Source of the DNA: UBA4459 sp963776205 | GTDB taxonomy: Bacteria > Bacteroidota > Bacteroidia > Bacteroidales > F082 | Direction: 5' to 3' | Length of the DNA: 64,000 bases | NCBI GenBank assembly: GCA_963776205.1 | Contig: CAVZLR010000004.1 | Span: 620,001 to 684,000, forward strand | Shown: one piece after another, positions 30,772-41,034 of the stretch | How the letters are laid out: every line of letters starts with the position of its first letter | Numbering within the stretch: the stretch's first letter is position 1 | Notes under the pieces: generated by a model | The model's database searches: none | Seen by the model: only the letters and a program-made list of their open reading frames with translations | Told to the model about the DNA's origin: nothing | Program-made: the position numbers and the translations under genes

Positions 30772-32034
30772 ATGGGATTTGTTGAAGAATATTTAGTTGC
30801 ATTGTTTAACCTAACTGCGGATATGGCGCCATATCTGCTTTTGGGTTTCTTATTTGCAGGCCTGCATGAAAGTTTTTTTACCAGCCAACTTAATGAGTAA
30901 ATATCTGGGGAAAAGCAGTTTTTCATCTGTATTAAATGCTACCATTTTCGGCATTCCGCTTCCCTTATGTTCATGTGGTGTATTGCCTGCAGGTATTTCG
31001 CTGCATAAAAATGGTGCCTCCAAAGGCGCTTCCGTGTCCTTTCTGGTATCCACACCTCAAACAGGTGTTGATTCCATATTGGTTACATGGTCGATGCTCG
31101 GTTTGCCTTTTGCCATTATCAGACCTATTGCTGCCTTATTAACTGGCATTACCGGAGGATTGTTGACCAATAAAATTGAAAAAGAAAAAGTGAAACCGCC
31201 TGATCCTGAGCCATTGGTGCAATCAAAAACACAAAGACTATCTGTGAAGGAGATATTCAGGTATGCATTCGTAGAAATGCTTAATGATATTGCGAAATGG
31301 CTTATTATTGGTTTGCTCATTGCGGCATTTATTGAAGTACTGATCCCAGATAACTTTTTCAGTGAATTTCAGATTAGTGGTATACTCGGAATGCTGATCA
31401 TACTTGTGGCTTCCATTCCGTTATATGTTTGCGCCACATCATCTGTTCCTATTGCGGCTGTTTTGTTACTAAAGGGAATTTCTCCCGGTGCGTTACTAGT
31501 TTTCCTGATGGCGGGCCCGGCCACCAATGCGGCAGCCATTACAGTAATTGGCCAGAATATGGGTAAGAAGACAGTTGCTATTTATTTATCGGTATTAATC
31601 GCCGGTTCATTGCTGTTCGGCCTTCTGATTGATTATTTGCTTCCGGGCAATTGGTTTATGCCCCTATTGGATACTATGAGTGGGCACGAACATTCGCTTG
31701 TTGCCACTATGGTTGAATTATCTGTCGGTGGCATTCCTGGCTGTTTATGTTGCTTTTTAATTATTTCAAAAGGATAAAAAACAATATCATAAATAAAAAA
31801 GCGAAATCTCAATTCACTATGGGTATTCCTGAAATGAAAATTGCCGTGGAAGGTATGACATGTCAGCATTGTAAAAGAAAAGTAGAAGAAGGGCTTCTGA
31901 ATATGGATGGTGTTTCTGCTGTTACCGCAAATCCTGAAACCAATACCGTTGAGATATATGGGCAGAATTTAAAGCTTGAAACTATTCAAAAAACTATTGA
32001 AGAACTCGGTTACGATTTTAAAGGGAAACTTTAA
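30772..32034 (+). CDS. SO_0444-type Cu/Zn efflux permease fused to a C-terminal HMA domain
   Basis: An inner-membrane permease of the PF03773 family, expected to export divalent or copper ions. The start at 30772 gives MGFVEEYLVALFNLTADMAP, then in another frame MSKYLGKSSFSSVLNATIFG and the signature IPLPLCSCGVLPAGISLHKN. Further helices are LNDIAKWLIIGLLIAAFIEV and LVASIPLYVCATSSVPIAAV. The last helix crosses a frame change near 31740 into a heavy-metal-associated domain (EMKIAVEGMTCQHCKRKVEE) with the metal-binding M-T-C-x-x-C motif, ending at 32034. I see no intervening start signal, so I treat it as a single fused protein of about 420 residues; a separate HMA protein starting at 31819 is the alternative. 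Confidence 0.72.
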
Positions 32035-32082
32035 TCCTTTTGTTTTTTGCTAGCCTTGTATAAATCAGGAATAAAAGTTTGC

Positions 32083-32864
32083 TCAGCTATTGGGATCCTT
32101 ACATATCCCATGTTCGGCTTTCCGTTCTCCTAATTTGATTGGAGATGGAGTCAGATCTTCATAAGGTATTAAACTTAAAAGATGTGAAATTGTATTTAGT
32201 CGGGCTTTTTTTTTTATATCTGCATTTACCACATACCAAGGCGAAAGCTTTGTATCGGTATAACTTAGCATTTCATCTTTTGCTTTAGAATAATCAATCC
32301 ATCTGTCACGCGATTTCAAGTCCATCTCACTTAATTTCCAACGTTTTGTTGGATCTTTCAATCGTGCCTGAAATCGCTTTTCCTGTTCTTCTTCGCTGAT
32401 AGAGAACCAGTATTTAATCAATGTAATTCCCGACCGGATTAGCATTCGTTCAAAATTAGGGCACGAACGCAGAAATTCCCAGTATTCATCATCGGTACAA
32501 AAACCCATTACACGCTCCACTCCTGCCCTGTTATACCACGAGCGGTCGAATAAAACCATTTCACCACCCGATGGCAAATGCGGTACATAGCGTTGAAAAT
32601 ACCATTGTGTTTTCTCCCTTTCGGTAGGTGTGCCAAGAGCTACAACCCTACGACCCTTGGGTTCAGTTTTTCAGTGATCCTTTTTATTACACCCCCTTTA
32701 CCCGCCGCATCACGGCCCTCAAAAATAACAATGACTTTTTCCTTTTTAATTTTTATCCATTCCTGGAGTTTTACCAGTTCAATCTGTAATCTTTCCAATT
32801 CTTGTTCGTAAAAAGGTTCTTTTAAATTACCGTGTTTGTCAAATTGCGATTCGTGTTGTCCCAT
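32083..32864 (-). CDS. Polyphosphate kinase 2 family protein
   Basis: PPK2 enzymes transfer phosphate between polyphosphate and nucleotides. The start at 32864 gives MGQHESQFDKHGNLKEPFYE, then KVIVIFEGRDAAGKGGVIKR with the Walker A motif and, after one frame change near 32645, VLFDRSWYNRAGVERVMGFC with the Walker B aspartate and the PPK2 lid residues. DPTKRWKLSEMDLKSRDRWI and SPWYVVNADIKKKARLN are the usual C-terminal blocks. About 260 residues, a single-domain PPK2. The direction (nucleotide phosphorylation or polyphosphate synthesis) cannot be set from sequence. It is alone: no ppk1 or exopolyphosphatase is adjacent. It is convergent with the metal permease and divergent from the TlpA-like gene. 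Confidence 0.88.
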
Positions 32865-32997
32865 GCATTCAGGTTTGTATGATTAATTCATAATTGTTAA
32901 ATTCGTCATTCGAAAAATCCTTAGCTTAGTAGCCAGAATTCAGGGTTGAATTTACAAAAATTATCACATTCTAAGCTATTTTAATATTTGTTTTTAT

Positions 32998-34357
32998 GAT
33001 GAACAGGTTGTGCATTTTTCTTATACTTCTTCACAAGCAGTTTTATAGTGAAAAGTCAATTTAGTATCAATGGAACCTTTATTGGTTTGCCTGATGAAAA
33101 GATCATGTTGATACAAATGCATGGAAGCAAGCAAGATATTGTTGATTCAACCAAGTTAAATGAGAACGGCAGTTTTAAATTCCAAATAGCACCAGAATTA
33201 TATCCCGGATCATACCAATTGTATACTGAATCCGGTTTAAGAGTTGATTTGATCTTAAACAATGAGAATGTTCAGTTCATTGCGATTTATGACGGATATG
33301 ATCAGCAGGTTCAGATAATTGAATCCGCAGAAAATATGACTCTATTACGAATTTATAAACCTTAAAGAACACAACCTGTTCAAATTGGATATTTTGAGCA
33401 ACATAATTGATTATTATCCAAAAGAAGATGAATTCTACCAGGTGACTGTTAAAAGGGTTATTAACCTGAGGAGTGAAATAAATAAACAAGCGGAAGAATT
33501 GATTAAAAAAAATCCAAAAAAGCTAGCCTCACATTTCATCCGTCTTTTGAATCCTGTTTTTGCTGAAATTGATTTGTCAGAAGATGAACAAAAGGAGTAT
33601 TTGAAGAACCGTTACTTCGATCATGTAAATTTTAATGATACTGTTCTAATAAACAGCCAACAATTAAACTCAAAACTCATTCAGTATTTGTCGCTTTATC
33701 AGGACAAGTATGCGGATCAAGAAACTTTTGAAGCGAATTTACTGTCAGGTGTGGATACGATTTTACAAAAAGCTTCAGTAAATCAAAACATGTATGCATA
33801 TGTGGTTGATTTCTTAATTGGAGGATTCGAAGCAATTGGATTTGAGAAACGGTTTAGAACATATTGCCAGACATAATCAGCTTGGACGAACTTTGTGTGA
33901 ATGCGGAAAAGTTTCAGGAATTACAGCATAAAATTGAATTGATCCAACAACTTGCTATTGGTAAAACAGCACCGGAATTCGTAGCAGAGGATATTGATGG
34001 AAATTTGATAAAGTTGAGCGAAATTCAGGCGCAAAAAACTTTGTTGTTTTTCTGGGCAAGCTGGTGTCCGCATTGTAAAGAAATGATTGCGGATATAAAT
34101 GATATTTACAGTATGGGTGCTGAAGAGCATCCATGTAATAGGAATATCTATCGACACAAGTTTAACAGAATTTCAAAAAGTAATTTCAGAATATAAAATC
34201 GATGGCCTGTAATTGCTGATCTTGAAGGATGGGATGGAGAGATTGCATAATCAATACGGCCTTGTCAGCAACTCCGACGATTTTCTTATTAGGACAGGAT
34301 AAAACTATAGTTGCGAAACCAACCAATAAAGCACGAATTAAAAGAGCTATTCGAATA
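32998..34357 (+). CDS. TlpA-like thioredoxin-fold protein with N-terminal DUF4369 domain
   Basis: A periplasmic or outer-membrane-attached disulfide oxidoreductase. The start at 32998 gives MMNRLCIFLILL and then in the next frame a signal ending in SFIVKSQ. The DUF4369 module follows (INGTFIGLPDEKIMLIQMHG, LNENGSFKFQIAPELYPGSY). A helical middle region (QATVKRVINLRSEINKQAEE-like, 33385-33876) leads to the thioredoxin domain: AIGKTAPEFVAEDIDGNLIK and LLFFWASWCPHCKEMIADIN with the redox C-P-H-C. The tail is VIGISIDTSLTEFQKVISEY, then the end ELKELFE at 34357. Frame changes lie near 33050, 33360, 33875, 34110, 34205 and 34250. About 450 residues, as in other Bacteroidota DUF4369/TlpA proteins. 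The client proteins are unknown. Confidence 0.78.
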
Positions 34358-34359
34358 AT

Positions 34360-35095
34360 TCAGATTATAAATCCCGAAGCCAGCACATCCACAATATGAG
34401 CCGTTTTTAATGGGAGATTATGTTTTTCAATATATCCTTTCTGATGCATCAGGCATGATGAATCAGTGCTGACAATATACTCTGCTCCTGTTTCAAGGGC
34501 ATTGTGTACTTTTTGTTCGGCCATGGCTGCCGAAATAGGTTCAAACTTCACTGCAAAAGTTCCACCAAAACCACAGCAGGTATCTGTATCATTCATTTCA
34601 ATCAATTCCAATCCTTTCACTTTTCGCAAAAGTATACGAGGTTCTTCTTTCAAACCGTATTCTCGCAATGCCGCACATGAATCGTGGTAAGTAACCTTGT
34701 GTTCAAACACTGAACCGAATTCAGTTATTTGCAAGACATTAACCAGGAAATCAGTTATTTCAAAAATATTTCGTTGTAATTGCTTGTAATCGTTATGGAA
34801 TGCTGAATTATAAAAAAGCTCGTCAAAATTATTTCTTACATATCCAATACATGATGCTGATGGCCCAACAACCGGCCTGTTTCCTGCTAAAATCCTTTAT
34901 AAATTTTTCTCCAAGTTTTTTGGCTTCATCCCAGTGCCCACTGTTGAATGCAAATTGACCACAGCAAGTTTGCTCCGTATTATAATGCACTTTAACACCT
35001 GCTTTTTCAAGCACTTTAACCATATTAAATCCGGTTTGGGGATAAAACTGATCGATAAAACAGGGAATGAATAAATCTACCTCGGGTTTTTTCAT
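34360..35095 (-). CDS. (Fe-S)-binding protein, LutA/YkgE-like
   Basis: A protein of about 244 residues with two CCG domains: TEQTCCGQFAFNSGHWDEAK in the N-terminal half and NDTDTCCGFGGTFAVKFEPI in the C-terminal half, which ligate iron-sulfur clusters or link to a quinone-reducing complex. The start at 35095 gives MKKPEVDLFIPCFIDQFYPQ. The frame changes near 34850-34870; ASCIGYVRNNFDELFYNSAF bridges the halves. In other bacteria LutA works with LutB and LutC in L-lactate oxidation. Here LutB and LutC are not adjacent. The gene starts 9 bases after aroA and is probably co-transcribed with aroB-aroA, an unusual partner set whose meaning I do not know. Confidence 0.8.
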
Positions 35096-35104
35096 GGGCC
35101 AAAA

Positions 35105-36375
35105 TTACGAATTCATCTGAACAAATTTTAGTTTTTTCAGATCATCCCAAAAGGCGGGATATGATTTTTCAACCACGTCTTTATCTTCAATTGTAATTTT
35201 ATCAAAAATGATTGATAAAGGAGCAAAACACATGGCCATCCGGTGGTCATTATAAGTTTCAAAAACCAGTTTTTCAGTGATGGATATATTTTCATCAAAG
35301 CTTAAATGATACGTTTTGTTTTTCTCTATTAAAATGGCACCTATTTTTTTCAGTTCAATACTCAGTGCCTGCATCCTGTCCGATTCTTTATGTTTCAAAT
35401 GCTCAACCCCGGTAATGGATGCTTTTATTTTTTTTGCAGCACAGGTAGTCAGAACTGCAGGGACCAGATCCGGAGCATCCGTAAAATCATATGTGAAATG
35501 AGATGTTTGTTTTCCGGAAGAAGTAAGACGAATACCTTCTGGTTCAAAAAGTGTATGAACGCCCAATTCTTTATATATCTCACTGACACAGCTATCTCCC
35601 TGAACGCTGTTCATTTGTATATCCTTCCAGAAAAATATCAGATTTCTCAGCTAAAGAAGCCAACTCGTACCAGTATGAAGCAGAACTCCAATCCGGCTCA
35701 ATATGGATGCTCTTTATTTTATATTCTGAAGGTTTTACCTGAACAAAAGTTTCTTTCAAAATCACATTTGCACCAAAGTTCTGCATTAATTTTCGGGTCA
35801 TTTCAATATAAGAAAACGAAACCGGTTTCTCAGCAAACCGGATGGTCAATCCCTTATCAGTATATGGCGCTACCATCATTAGATGAGGTAATAAACTGGC
35901 TACTAACAGAGGCATCCATTTTCAGTTTTCCTCCTGAAAGTTGGCCTCCTATGATATGCAAGTGGCGGATAGCCGGTTTGATCGCGCATAAGAAATTTTT
36001 GCACCCAAGTTTTGTAAAGCTGAAACAAGAATTCCTATGGGCCTTTTTTGCATTCGTTCATGCTGCCTGTCAATAGCCAATTTCCTTTTTGGACTGATAG
36101 GTAAGAAGCCAGGAAACGCATTACTGTTCCGGCATTTTCAGCATTTATAACAAGTGGTAAATTCTGGTTTGAGCATGAAGTTATCTGATTCAAATAAAAT
36201 ATCAGCCTTTGCGTGTCGTCAGCTTCCGAGAGATTGGAAAATTCTGATATATCTGTTTCGTTATCTGATAATTCTGACATGATCAATACCCGGTTGCTGA
36301 TGCTTTTTGAACCTGAAATTTTCAAGTTTGCCTTAGGGCGTTGATGATATTTTCTCTAATCGTAATATTTTTCAA
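35105..36375 (-). CDS. aroA: 3-phosphoshikimate 1-carboxyvinyltransferase (EPSP synthase)
   Basis: EPSP synthase joins phosphoenolpyruvate to shikimate-3-phosphate in chorismate synthesis. Landmarks in order: KISGSKSISNRVLIMSELSD, NAENAGTVMRFLASYLS (the N-A-G-T phosphate site), IGGQLSGGKLKMDASVSSQF-like text, EPDWSSASYWYELASLAE, DAPDLVPAVLTTCAAK, GVEHLKHKESDRMQALSIEL and TYNDHRMAMCFAPL with the conserved D-H-R-M-A. Frame changes are near 36045, 35915, 35610 and 36330. About 410 residues. The start is probably the TTG at 36375, two bases past the aroB stop; the first residues are uncertain because of a nearby indel. It is the second gene of the aroB-aroA-LutA-like operon. Confidence 0.88.
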
Positions 36376-36376
36376 T

Positions 36377-37456
36377 TTAAGACTTTCTGTTGATATAATA
36401 TTTGATACTGTCCACAACAATCTCCATATCCACTTCAATATCATGAGTTGCTTTTCCAATTTTGCGTATCAAACTGAATTTAAGTTGTCCTTCCCGCACT
36501 TTCTTGTCTTGCCGCATAAGATCAAGTAATTCCGGAATAGTGGCTTCATCAATATCAAATTTTTCAAAATTCAGATCGATCATGTCGACAATTTCATCTA
36601 TCTGGGTACATTCAATATCGAAAATTTTTGATGAAATCCATGTTTCGCAGATCATACCAGCTGCAATGGCCTGCCCGTGTGTAATAGGCTTGTCGTGCAT
36701 GAGATAGTAACTTTCAATGGCATGACCGATCGTATGTCCGAAATTCAGGTTTTTTCGCATACCCTTTTCCAGTGCATCATGATGTACAATGTCAATCTTA
36801 TCCCGGGCAGCTTTGGTAATTATTTTATTCCAGTCTTCCAGATGATGATAGTCCTTTCCGCTCATAATACTCCATAGATCACGGTCCATGATCAAGCCAT
36901 ATTTCATCACTTCAGCAAAACCTGATTGCCATTGAAGATCGTCAAGCGTATTTAGAAAAATAGGATCGATGATCACTGATACTGGATCAACAAACAATCC
37001 TACCTGGTTTTTATATGCTCCATAATCAATACCTGTTTTTCCACCAATCGCTGCATCCGCCATACCCAGCAAGGTAGTTGGGAAATTAATAAATGGTATG
37101 CCCCTTTTATATGTGGAAGCGGTAAATCCACCAATATCAGTTACCACACCACCTCCAAGATTTAAAAAAAGTGCGTCCCTGTCCACCTGCAATCGTGTTA
37201 AGCTCATCCCAGATATGAATAGATTGTTCCAGGTTTTTACCACGCTCTCCGCTTTTAATGGAAATTACATGGTCAATTTTTACATCGGGAAGATGTTCTC
37301 GGAAAACTGGCAAACAGTGCTTTTCCACATTTTCGTCCACCAGCATAATAATTCTTGGATACTTTAAGAAGTCCTTTTTCCGACATATCAAGTGCGCCAT
37401 TACCGATCATAGTATGATACTGGTTTTGTATCTAATAACAATGGATATTTACTCAT
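36377..37456 (-). CDS. aroB: 3-dehydroquinate synthase
   Basis: AroB converts DAHP into 3-dehydroquinate, the second step of the shikimate pathway, using NAD and a divalent metal. The start at 37456 gives MSKYPLLLDTKPVSYYD. LNLGGGVVTDIGGFTASTYK is the NAD-binding and catalytic segment; INFPTTLLGMADAAIGGKTG follows it. Metal ligands are present in SGFAEVMKYGLI, NFGHTIGHAIESYYLMHDKP (two His of the H-T-I-G-H motif) and the following H-G-Q-A. The frame changes near 37400 and 37190. About 355 residues, the usual length. The promoter (37462-37469) is nearly on the start codon. First gene of the operon aroB-aroA-LutA-like. Confidence 0.92.
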
Positions 37457-37461
37457 GGCCG

Positions 37462-37469
37462 CAAAGATA
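37462..37469 (-). promoter_or_regulatory. Promoter of the aroB operon, nearly leaderless
   Basis: TATCTTTG with a TTG exactly 19 bases upstream, the Bacteroidota -33/-7 arrangement. Only 5 bases separate the box from the aroB ATG, so transcription should start at or beside the start codon. Confidence 0.65.
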
Positions 37470-37524
37470 AAAGACTAATTAGAATTGTCAACACAAATAT
37501 AATAGGTTCATCAACATTAGAAAC

Positions 37525-38757
37525 TTAGTCGAAAGCAGCCATTAACAGTTCCAGATCGCGAAAAGGAATTTGATGCAAATCACTGATATGTTTATTGGTA
37601 AGTACGCCATTATAGATATAAACACCTCTGGAAAATGCCGGGTCAAGCTTCAAAAACCTTTCAATACCGCCCGATTCAGAAATATTCAGCAATAAGAGGT
37701 GTTAAAAAATTACTAAGCGAATAGGATGCGGTATGTGGTACCCGGGATGCAATATTGGGCACACAATAATGTGTGATGCCATGCACCTGGAAAACAGGTT
37801 GCTCATGGGTAGTAACCCTGGAAGTTTCAAAACAGCCTCCCTGGTCAATACTTACATCAACAATGATAGAACCCGGATGCATTTGCTGGACCATTTCTTC
37901 ACTTACATAACAGGGTGCAACACCTGCGTCAGAATGTGTGGCAGAAATGACCACATCGGCTTCTTTAAGTGCTTTTAGCAACACTTTGGGCTGTACTATG
38001 GATGTAAATATCCTGTTGCCAAGATTATTTTGCAAACTGCGCAGTTTGTAAATTGAATTATCAAATACTTTAACATAGGCGCCCATTCCAAGCGCTGTGC
38101 GTGCAGCAAATTCAGCAACTGTTCCTGCACCTATGATCACAACTTCTGTAGGTTTGATACCCGGAAACCCGCCCAGCATAATTCCCCTGCCATATGTAGC
38201 ATGGCTTAAATATTCTGAAGCAATCAGTACGGCTGTATTCCCGATAATTTCACTCATGGATTTAATAACAGGAAAGCCACCCGTTTTATCCTGTATAAAC
38301 TCATACGAAATGGCTTTTACTCTTTTGCCCATTAATTTCTCAAAATATGTTTTGTCGCGATCTGGTAAAAAAATGGACGAAAACAGCACTTTATTTTGGT
38401 CTATCTTTTCTATTTCATCAAGTGTTGGAGGACCAATTTTAATAATGACATCGGATTTATACACTTCATTTGAGGTTGTTACAATTTCAGCGCCAGCTTC
38501 AGCATATTGTTCATTGATAAAATGTGCCGAAGCTCCTGCATACTCTTCCAATATAACCCGATGGCCATTTTCAACAATAAATGAACTGCTTCAGGAACCA
38601 GGGCTATCCGGTTTTCATTATGAGATAACTCTTTAGGAATACCGATGATGAGTTTGTTCTTTTCGAAAGCTGTTTCCAGCATTTCTTCCTGTGGCATAAG
38701 CCGCTCTTTCTGTGAAAGTTTAAGGAAATCTTTAGTTTTTTCACTCATCATATTCAA
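37525..38757 (-). CDS. ald: Alanine dehydrogenase
   Basis: A NAD-dependent enzyme interconverting L-alanine and pyruvate plus ammonia. The N-terminal AlaDh/PNT domain starts after a short leader at LIIGIPKELSHNENRIALVP. The NAD-binding domain shows VVIIGAGTVAEFAARTALGM (G-A-G-x-V-A). ADVVISATHSDAGVAPCYVS and PGSIIVDVSIDQGGCFETSR hold conserved catalytic-region residues. The frame changes near 38570 and again near 37690; the end reads SGGIERFLKLDPAFSRGVYI and stops at 37525. About 410 residues, longer than the 370 of the classic enzyme, as in other Bacteroidota members with an N-terminal leader. A pyridine nucleotide transhydrogenase subunit is a less likely alternative. It is separated from aroB by about 70 bases and has its own promoter. 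Confidence 0.85.
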
Positions 38758-38815
38758 AATATTAACAGATGTCTAAAAGAATGGAATGTGGTCGTATATG
38801 CAAATCGAACCTTCA

Positions 38816-38823
38816 CAAATATA
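38816..38823 (-). promoter_or_regulatory. -7 promoter box for alanine dehydrogenase
   Basis: TATATTTG on the minus strand, 59 bases before the start at 38757. Confidence 0.4.
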
Positions 38824-38975
38824 AGCACTTTACAAGATTTATAAAAACTAAATATTTAATTAGTTAACCGAGGCTAATTTTCAAGCCTAGATTTTTCTGA
38901 CTTTTGAATATTTTTATGTTAATAACTTCATTCTTCTATCTTCTCGAAACGAGTAATAAAATAGGTATTTTTAAC

Positions 38976-38983
38976 TATATTTG
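38976..38983 (+). promoter_or_regulatory. -7 promoter box for gyrB
   Basis: TATATTTG, full match to TAnnTTTG, 38 bases before the gyrB start. The rest of the 38758-39021 gap contains no gene that I can see. Confidence 0.5.
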
Positions 38984-39021
38984 CACACGTAAAATTTGAA
39001 GGTAAAACAGGAAGAAACATT

Positions 39022-40980
39022 ATGACCCAGGAAGAAAAAAATAACTTATCAAAAAACAATTATACAGCAGATAATATACAGGTGCTTGAAGGCCTGGAAG
39101 CGGTTCGAAAAAGACCTGCGATGTATATTGGTGATGTGAATGTAAAGGGATTACATCATTTGGTTTATGAAGTAGTTGATAACTCTATTGATGAAGCATT
39201 AGTCGGATACTGTGATGAGATATCTGTAGTCATTCATGAAGACAATTCAATTACAGTAAAAGATAACGGCCGGGGTATACCCACCGGTTTGCATGAAAAA
39301 GAGAATCGTTCGGCACTGGAAGTTGTGATGACCGTATTGCACGCCGGAGGTAAATTTGACAAAGGGTCCTACAAAGTTTCCGGCGGATTGCATGGTGTGG
39401 GTGTTAGTTGTGTTAATGCACTTTCAGAACACCTGACAGCCACTATTCACAGAGAAGGCAAAATCTTCAGGCAGGAGTATAAAAAGGGAAAACCCATGTA
39501 TGACGTGGAAGTTATTGGTGAATCAAATGACACAAGTACTATGGTGCATTTTATTCCTGATTCATCTATATTTCTTATCACTAATTATGATTATTCAATT
39601 TTGGCTGCCAGGCTCAGAGAGCTTGCCTTCCTGAATAAAGGCATTAAATTAACACTTACTGACGAGCGTGAAAATAACGGAGAAACCAAGTATGAAGAGT
39701 TTTTCTCAGAAAACGGGTTGGCCGACTTTATCAGTTACCTGGATGAGAACAGGGAAAACCTGATCCCAGAACCCATTAGTATCGAAGGTGAGAAAAATGA
39801 AATTCCCATTGAGATTTCAATGCAATACAATACATCCTTTACCGAAAATGTGCATGCCTACGTGAATAACATTAATACTCATGAGGGCGGCACACATCTT
39901 TCTGGATTCAGAAGGGGACTCACACGAACATTGAAGAGTTATGCTGAAAAGTCAGGGATGCTTTCAAAACTGAAATTTGATATCAATGGTGATGATTTCA
40001 GGGAAGGTTTAACTGCTGTTATATCTGTAAAAGTGCAAGAGCCACAATTTGAAGGTCAGACAAAAACAAAATTGGGAAACTCGGAAGTGATGGGCGCTGT
40101 TGACCAGATGATCAGCGAAAGTTTATCAAATTACCTTGAGGAAAACCCAAAAGAGGCCAAAACCATCGTTCAAAAAGTGATTCTTGCTGCAACAGCACGA
40201 CATGCAGCGCGAAAAGCGCGTGAGTTGGTTCAAAGAAAAAATGTGCTTTCCGGTTCTGGTCTGCCAGGTAAATTAGCCGATTGTTCAGAAAAAGACCCTG
40301 CATTATCAGAAATCTACCTCGTGGAGGGAGATTCTGCGGGTGGTACAGCTAAGCAAGGACGCGACAGGAAATTTCAGGCCATACTTCCATTACGAGGTAA
40401 AATTTTAAATGTTGAAAAAGCTTTACCTCATAAAATACTCGAAAGTGAAGAAATAAAAAATATTTACACAGCATTGGGTGTGAGCATTGGAACAGAAGAA
40501 GACACTAAAGCGTTAAATGTTGACAAACTCAGGTATCATAAAATTATCATTATGACGGATGCCGATGTGGACGGAAGTCATATTGCGACATTAATTATGA
40601 CTTTCTTTTTCCGCCATATGATCGATTTGATCGATCTGGGTTATGTTTATATTGCCACACCCCCACTCTACCTGTTAAGAAGAGGAAAAACAGAAAGATA
40701 TTGCTGGACAGAAGAAGAAAGGGAAAGAGTTACCAAAGAAATGTCGCCAGATGGAACAGATAAAGGAATCCACATACAGCGTTACAAAGGTTTGGGTGAG
40801 ATGAATGCCGAGCAATTGTGGTCGACAACGATGGATCCTGCAACGAGAACCTTACGTCAGGTAACTATTGAAAATAGTTCGGAAGCTGACCATGTTTTCA
40901 GTATGCTCATGGGGGACGAAGTACCACCCAGGCGTGAGTTTATTGAGGCCAACGCTAAATATGCGAATATTGATATATAG
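39022..40980 (+). CDS. gyrB: DNA gyrase subunit B
   Basis: GyrB is the ATPase subunit of the type II topoisomerase that introduces negative supercoils. The frame of 652 residues is intact. The GHKL ATPase domain shows GLEAVRKRPAMYIGDVNVKG, VVDNSIDEALVGYCDE and VLHAGGKFDKGSYKVSGGLH. The transducer domain is followed by the TOPRIM domain with EIYLVEGDSAGGTAKQGRDR (metal-binding E) and IIMTDADVDGSHIATLIMTF (D-x-D-x-D). The C-terminus ends PRREFIEANAKYANIDI as usual. No insertion is seen in the C-terminal part. It is monocistronic, with a promoter at 38976 and a strong terminator at 41007-41030. Despite a window full of frame changes this gene has none. Confidence 0.98.
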   Translation: MTQEEKNNLSKNNYTADNIQVLEGLEAVRKRPAMYIGDVNVKGLHHLVYEVVDNSIDEALVGYCDEISVVIHEDNSITVKDNGRGIPTGLHEKENRSALEVVMTVLHAGGKFDKGSYKVSGGLHGVGVSCVNALSEHLTATIHREGKIFRQEYKKGKPMYDVEVIGESNDTSTMVHFIPDSSIFLITNYDYSILAARLRELAFLNKGIKLTLTDERENNGETKYEEFFSENGLADFISYLDENRENLIPEPISIEGEKNEIPIEISMQYNTSFTENVHAYVNNINTHEGGTHLSGFRRGLTRTLKSYAEKSGMLSKLKFDINGDDFREGLTAVISVKVQEPQFEGQTKTKLGNSEVMGAVDQMISESLSNYLEENPKEAKTIVQKVILAATARHAARKARELVQRKNVLSGSGLPGKLADCSEKDPALSEIYLVEGDSAGGTAKQGRDRKFQAILPLRGKILNVEKALPHKILESEEIKNIYTALGVSIGTEEDTKALNVDKLRYHKIIIMTDADVDGSHIATLIMTFFFRHMIDLIDLGYVYIATPPLYLLRRGKTERYCWTEEERERVTKEMSPDGTDKGIHIQRYKGLGEMNAEQLWSTTMDPATRTLRQVTIENSSEADHVFSMLMGDEVPPRREFIEANAKYANIDI

Positions 40981-41006
40981 AACAAATTAGGAAATCTATC
41001 AAAAAA

Positions 41007-41030
41007 AGCCGCTGAAAAGCGGCTTTTTTT
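41007..41030. terminator. Bidirectional rho-independent terminator between gyrB and tRNA-His
   Basis: A perfect 7-bp stem AGCCGCT/AGCGGCT with a GAAA tetraloop, flanked by a run of A on the left and a run of T on the right. It works on the plus strand for gyrB and, read on the minus strand, for tRNA-His, whose 3' end lies about 10 bases away. Confidence 0.9.
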
Positions 41031-41034
41031 TTTG

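Noticed and set aside
31819..32034. Separate small HMA copper chaperone
   Set aside because: Possible, but the frame continues upstream through a membrane-helix-like stretch and charged linker, so a fusion with the permease is simpler.
35390..36076. A 228-codon plus-strand frame
   Set aside because: It lies wholly opposite aroA, whose family signatures are clear across several frames on the minus strand.
38758..39021. Possible small gene or riboswitch upstream of gyrB
   Set aside because: Only AT-rich sequence and a promoter box; no stable structure or convincing frame is visible.
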